A stretch of DNA of 25,359 nucleotides from the NCBI GenBank assembly GCA_011523725.1, contig WTGD01000011.1, positions 1-25,359 of the forward strand, given 5' to 3'. Shown piece by piece: positions 22,441 through 25,359 of the stretch (its first letter is position 1; every line of letters starts with the position of its first letter). The notes beneath the pieces were generated by a model that saw only the letters and a program-made list of their open reading frames with translations, did no database searches and was not told the DNA's origin. Made by a program: the position numbers and the translations under genes. Source of the stretch: Nitrospinota bacterium. GTDB taxonomy: Bacteria; UBA8248.

Positions 22441-23625
22441 TCACTCCGCCCACGGGCGCGTGGTTGTCGTCGTGAGGAGTTCGCATCCCTCGTCCGTCAC
22501 GAGCACCATCTGCTCGATGTTCGTGCCCCCGACTTCTGGCAGCACGAACTGCGGCTCCACGCAAAGCACCATGTTGCGCTCAAGCGCCATCGCGTTGTCG
22601 GGCCGGATGATGGGCGCCTCCACGGTTTCGAGACCGATGCCGTGCCCCGCCATCGGGAAGAGATACTGCCCCGCACCGTTCGCGTTTTCGTCCAGGAACC
22701 GGCTTGCCGCCTCATGAACGTCCGAAGCCTTCGCGCCCGCGCGAACCGCGCCCATCGACGCCTCAGAAGTCGCGACGGTCAACTCCAGCATCTCCTCCAC
22801 GCTCTTTTCGAGCTTCCTGCCGGGAACCACGGCGGTGCGGTTGACGTCGAACCCGTAGTCCTCCACCGCGCCCACGTAGTCGAAGCGGATCAGGTCGCCC
22901 GCCTCGATCTTTCTCTGCGTCGCCTGCGGCCAGCGCGAACCCCAGCTCGCCCACGGACCGCTGTGGACGCGGACGTAGCGCACGAAATCAGCCCCCGCGC
23001 GCATCCCCGCCGCATGGCCCTCGGCGCACAGATCGCTCTCGCTCACGCCGGGGCGTATCGCATCGAAAATCGCGGCGTAGCCCGCCTCGACAATCTCCGC
23101 CGCGCGCTTGAGATATGCGACCTCGGTCTCGCTCTTCCTCGCGCGGAGCCGCTCCACCAGGGCGTTCGCGTTCGAGAACTGCGCGTCCGGGAGCGCTGTG
23201 GTCAGGTCGATGTACATCGTGGCCGGCATGATGTCCTCACCGGCGATTCCCACCCGCGCGCCCTCTGCTCCCAGGCGCCCCAGTTGATTCACAAGGCCCG
23301 CGGAGATATTCGCCTCCACCTGGACTTTTTCGACGTGCACCATCTCTGCGCGATAGTTTCTGTGGTCCACGAAGAGCAGCGGCTCTTCTTCCATCGGCAG
23401 GACGAGCACGCCGTGGCCCATCCCCCGGACGGCCTCGCTGAACGCGCCCGGCGGAAACGGCGGGAAATGGTTGGTGAGGTAGGTCAGGCTCCCCATGCGG
23501 TCGTAAAAAGAGCGCCCGATGACGATGAGAACGTCGAGCTCCGCCGCGCGCATGAGGCCGCGCGCGTCCGCTATCCTCGCCTCGATTTCCTCTTTGGAAG
23601 CGCCCGTTCCGTTCTCAAGGACCAT
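22441..23625 (-). CDS. M24-family metallopeptidase (Xaa-Pro peptidase/creatinase-like)
   Basis: Pita-bread-fold hydrolase of 394 residues. An N-terminal creatinase-like domain (about 1-155) precedes the catalytic domain. The five metal ligands of M24 enzymes are all in place: D249 and D260 (11 residues apart, as in the family), H328 in AGHGIGLE, E357 in CVEPQ and E371 in NIEQM. Members are aminopeptidases, prolidases or creatinase/ectoine-hydrolase-like C-N hydrolases. The ATG directly abuts the TAG stop of the flavin-enzyme gene, so the two are translationally coupled. Its place in a catabolic cluster fits a small-molecule amide hydrolase at least as well as a peptidase. Confidence 0.92.
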   Translation of the reverse strand: MVLENGTGASKEEIEARIADARGLMRAAELDVLIVIGRSFYDRMGSLTYLTNHFPPFPPGAFSEAVRGMGHGVLVLPMEEEPLLFVDHRNYRAEMVHVEKVQVEANISAGLVNQLGRLGAEGARVGIAGEDIMPATMYIDLTTALPDAQFSNANALVERLRARKSETEVAYLKRAAEIVEAGYAAIFDAIRPGVSESDLCAEGHAAGMRAGADFVRYVRVHSGPWASWGSRWPQATQRKIEAGDLIRFDYVGAVEDYGFDVNRTAVVPGRKLEKSVEEMLELTVATSEASMGAVRAGAKASDVHEAASRFLDENANGAGQYLFPMAGHGIGLETVEAPIIRPDNAMALERNMVLCVEPQFVLPEVGGTNIEQMVLVTDEGCELLTTTTTRPWAE

Positions 23626-24594
23626 CTACTCGAACCTCGGCAGGAGTTCGGAGACGAAGTTCTCGAGCTGTTCTTCCTGGCTGCCCCCCGCAAAGCGGAC
23701 GACGAAGACGCGCGCCCCCTCCGCCGCGTATTCCCTTAACTGCTCCTCCACGCGGTCGCCGTCTCCGGCGAGGACGAGGAGCTGCTCGCGCACCTCATCG
23801 AAGGTCTTGTGGTAGTACTTGGAGAGAAACTCGCCGCACTGGGCCTCGGCCTTCGCGCCGTCGGGATTGATGTTCATCGTCACGTAGAGGCACTGGGGAA
23901 TTTCCTGTATTTCATCTTTTCGGCCAAACTCGTCGGAATACGAGAGTATCTTCTCCCAGCACTGTCGGTAGAGGTCCGCCGTGATGGAGTTCGTTATCCA
24001 GCCGTCGGCGAAGCGCGCCACGCGCCTGAGGCCTGAATCCACCAGATTGCTCGACAGCCAGACCGGGGGGCCGCCGGGGGTTTTGGGACGCGGCTCGAGC
24101 TCTACCCCCTCGAATGAGAAATACTTACCCGCGTAATTTGCCTGTGGTTCGCGCATGAGGAGCTTGAGTATCTCCACGGTCTCGGAGAAGCGGCGCGCGC
24201 GCTCGTTGATGGGAACGCCGATGGTCTCGAACTCGAACTTGAGGTCCGTCCGCCCCACACCCAGGCCGGGCAGGACGCGCCCGGGGAACATGCAGTCGAG
24301 CGTGCTCATCGACTGGGCGAGCATGACCGGATGCCGGAGCGCGGCGAGCATGACCGCCGTGCCCACCTGTACGCGCTCGGTCGAGGCGAGCACCGCCGCC
24401 CAGGTGGTGAAGCTCTCCATGCGCGGTTTCGCCAGCACGCTGTCGCCGAGCCAGACGGAGTCCAGGCCCAGGTTCTCGGCCTTTTTCGCAAGAGAAAAAA
24501 TGGGGTCGATGTCCGGCGCCCCGCCCGCCGCCGCCACGACGACGCCGCGCGTGGGCAGCAGATAGCCGAAATGAAAGTTTCCCGCCTCGTTCAT
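23626..24594 (-). CDS. LLM-class flavin-dependent oxidoreductase (third copy)
   Basis: Luciferase-like TIM-barrel protein of 322 residues. FGYLLPTRGVVV at the N-terminus, DSVWLGDSVLAKPRMES (about 45-61), RVQVGTAVMLAALRHPVMLAQ and PGRVLPGLGVG are the recognisable barrel segments. It is the first gene of the minus-strand run in the right half and is followed with zero spacing by the M24 gene. It shares several blocks with the copy at 16066..17028, suggesting a common ancestor within this gene neighbourhood. It probably uses F420 or FMN. No substrate can be assigned. Confidence 0.9.
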   Translation of the reverse strand: MNEAGNFHFGYLLPTRGVVVAAAGGAPDIDPIFSLAKKAENLGLDSVWLGDSVLAKPRMESFTTWAAVLASTERVQVGTAVMLAALRHPVMLAQSMSTLDCMFPGRVLPGLGVGRTDLKFEFETIGVPINERARRFSETVEILKLLMREPQANYAGKYFSFEGVELEPRPKTPGGPPVWLSSNLVDSGLRRVARFADGWITNSITADLYRQCWEKILSYSDEFGRKDEIQEIPQCLYVTMNINPDGAKAEAQCGEFLSKYYHKTFDEVREQLLVLAGDGDRVEEQLREYAAEGARVFVVRFAGGSQEEQLENFVSELLPRFE

Positions 24595-24831
24595 GGATTC
24601 GAACCCTGCCCCGTGATCAAAAGAAAGACGCCCTCATCGAGCGGCGACCGAAATGTCCAGTTGAACACATTAGTAACACTTTTGACGCCCGCCCGCAAAA
24701 ACTCAAAGGTACGAGGGGTCAATCGCCGGGGGTTCGCCTCATCCGGCAAGGCGAGCCCGGCGCAATGCCCTGAGATCTCCCGGCTCATCTTTTCCTTGAC
24801 ACCACTTGGCGCATATTTTATTAAGGTTCGC
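24595..24831. other. Divergent intergenic region with a strong hairpin
   Basis: These 237 bases separate the minus-strand flavin-enzyme gene from the plus-strand lipoprotein gene. The main element is a hairpin at 24724..24762. TTGACA at 24796..24801 and TATTAA 17 bases later resemble a promoter for the lipoprotein gene, but the -10 overlaps the AAGG ribosome site, so it is doubtful. A minus-strand reading frame extends through the region (to 24591) but its sequence shows no recognisable family. Confidence 0.55.
24724..24762. repeat. Two-part inverted repeat (long hairpin)
   Basis: The outer stem is CGCCGGG (24724..24730) with CCCGGCG (24756..24762), and the inner stem is TCGCCT (24734..24739) with AGGCGA (24749..24754) around a nine-base loop. 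Its REP-like look (GCCGGATGAGGCG on the minus strand) suggests a dispersed extragenic palindrome or a structural regulatory element. There is no T-run on either side. No second copy was recognised in the window. Confidence 0.6.
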
Positions 24832-25359
24832 ATGAAACGCTTGGCATTGATCGTTCTCCTACTTTCGCTGACGGCGGGCTGTAGCGGCGGGGGTTCCGGT
24901 GGTATTTCTGAGCCGCCTCCCATCCCGACGCCAACACTCGAGCCCACCCCCCAGCCGTTTCGGACGCAGACGACCTTCGTCGAGGGCGTCCTCAGCGTCG
25001 ACGTGCGCTACCACGGCGGCCGCACCCGCACCCTCGATACCGTACGGCACCTGGACGGGTCGTGGGGGCGTTTCCTTCCCCGGCCCTTGCAGCCCAACCA
25101 TTCCAGCCGCGAGTGGATACTCGCGGAAAACCACTACGACGGCAGGATTCTGCTCTACGCCGTCGTCGATTGGGACGACGCCGACCCTTCCGACTATCTC
25201 GCGGCCGGATGGTGGCTCGTCTACCCGCCCGGCGAACCCGTTTGGGAAGTCGAATCCGCCACGCGCGGCGTCTTTATCGACGGCCCGGAACTCGACCCCG
25301 CCAATCCGCCCGACCTCCCCCTGACCGGCACGGCCACCTACGTTGGTGGTTCCGGCGGC
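24832..25359 (+). CDS. Surface lipoprotein, N-terminal part, possibly TbpB/factor-H-binding-protein-like
   Basis: The frame is open from the ATG at 24832 to the right edge, 176 codons, without a stop. It starts with a lipoprotein signal peptide (MKRLALIVLLLSLTAGC; lipobox LTAGC with lipidated C17), followed by a Gly/Ser linker and a Pro/Thr-rich spacer, as in exported lipoproteins. AAGG lies five bases before the ATG. The last visible residues, LTGTATYVGGSGG, resemble the first strands of the C-terminal barrel of TbpB-like proteins, where a G-x-A-x-Y-x-G repeat occurs; this assignment is tentative because the barrel itself is cut off. It would be anchored in the inner or outer membrane. The gene runs divergently from the catabolic run and probably belongs to another module. 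Confidence 0.75.
   Translation, partial: MKRLALIVLLLSLTAGCSGGGSGGISEPPPIPTPTLEPTPQPFRTQTTFVEGVLSVDVRYHGGRTRTLDTVRHLDGSWGRFLPRPLQPNHSSREWILAENHYDGRILLYAVVDWDDADPSDYLAAGWWLVYPPGEPVWEVESATRGVFIDGPELDPANPPDLPLTGTATYVGGSGG

Noticed and set aside
24591..24612. tRNA-like T-arm (GGTTCGAATCC on the minus strand) at the start of the flavin-enzyme gene
   Set aside because: No matching acceptor, D or anticodon stems could be built upstream, the T-stem pairs imperfectly, and the stretch overlaps a good coding start.
24796..24824. TTGACA-17-TATTAA promoter for the lipoprotein gene
   Set aside because: The -35 is perfect but the -10 overlaps the AAGG ribosome site and would leave almost no leader, so it is not listed as a feature.
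24591..24947. Minus-strand open frame spanning the intergenic hairpin and the lipoprotein start
   Set aside because: It runs antisense to the lipoprotein signal peptide, ends in a low-information tail and resembles no family I know. A short gene remnant cannot be excluded.

Overview
The window is GC-rich, densely coded bacterial DNA. It is built almost entirely of uptake systems and catabolic enzymes, and both ends cut through genes. No rRNA, tRNA, CRISPR array, insertion sequence or phage gene was found. UbiD-family decarboxylases, luciferase-like flavin enzymes, two-subunit CoA-transferases, a TAXI-type TRAP transporter and a molybdenum hydroxylase together suggest a heterotroph of the kind found in Tectomicrobia/Entotheonella, Rokubacteria or deltaproteobacteria-like lineages. 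That taxonomic guess is weak and rests on gene content alone.

Region 1 (1..13442, minus strand, read right to left) looks like one long, tightly packed unit of 15 genes. It begins with a CoA-transferase (alpha, beta). Next come an M20 amidohydrolase, a luciferase-like flavin enzyme and two adjacent cysteine-synthase-like PLP paralogues. A complete branched-chain-amino-acid-type ABC transporter follows (livH, livM, livG, livF, substrate-binding protein), then an AhpD-like protein and a three-subunit molybdenum hydroxylase (FAD, 2Fe-2S and the start of the molybdopterin subunit). Several junctions overlap by 4 to 11 bases. The layout suggests import of an amino-acid-like or carboxylic substrate, deacylation or lyase chemistry, CoA activation and hydroxylation; the substrate cannot be read from the sequence.

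The most interesting item is in this region. The AhpD-like gene (1722..2519) is interrupted by one in-frame TGA exactly where the second cysteine of the CxxC redox motif is expected (C-D-Y-TGA-I-D-S-H). The bases just after the TGA fold into a hairpin with the features of a bacterial SECIS element, with GGTC at the start of the apical loop 20 nt downstream. I read the gene as one selenoprotein of 265 residues with a CxxU active site, not as two genes or a pseudogene. TGA is used as a normal stop by neighbouring genes.

Region 2 (13443..16032) is a 312-base divergent regulatory region with an AT-rich promoter zone and a perfect T-N11-A palindrome, followed on the plus strand by a LysR-type regulator and a UbiD-family decarboxylase.

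Region 3 (16066..24594, minus strand) holds a second catabolic and uptake set: a flavin enzyme with an M24 metallopeptidase, a fused TRAP permease with its TAXI binding protein, then a cyclase-family hydrolase, a second UbiD-like decarboxylase and another flavin enzyme.

Region 4 (24595..25359) contains a strong hairpin and the start of a plus-strand lipoprotein gene that runs off the window and resembles TbpB-like surface lipoproteins.
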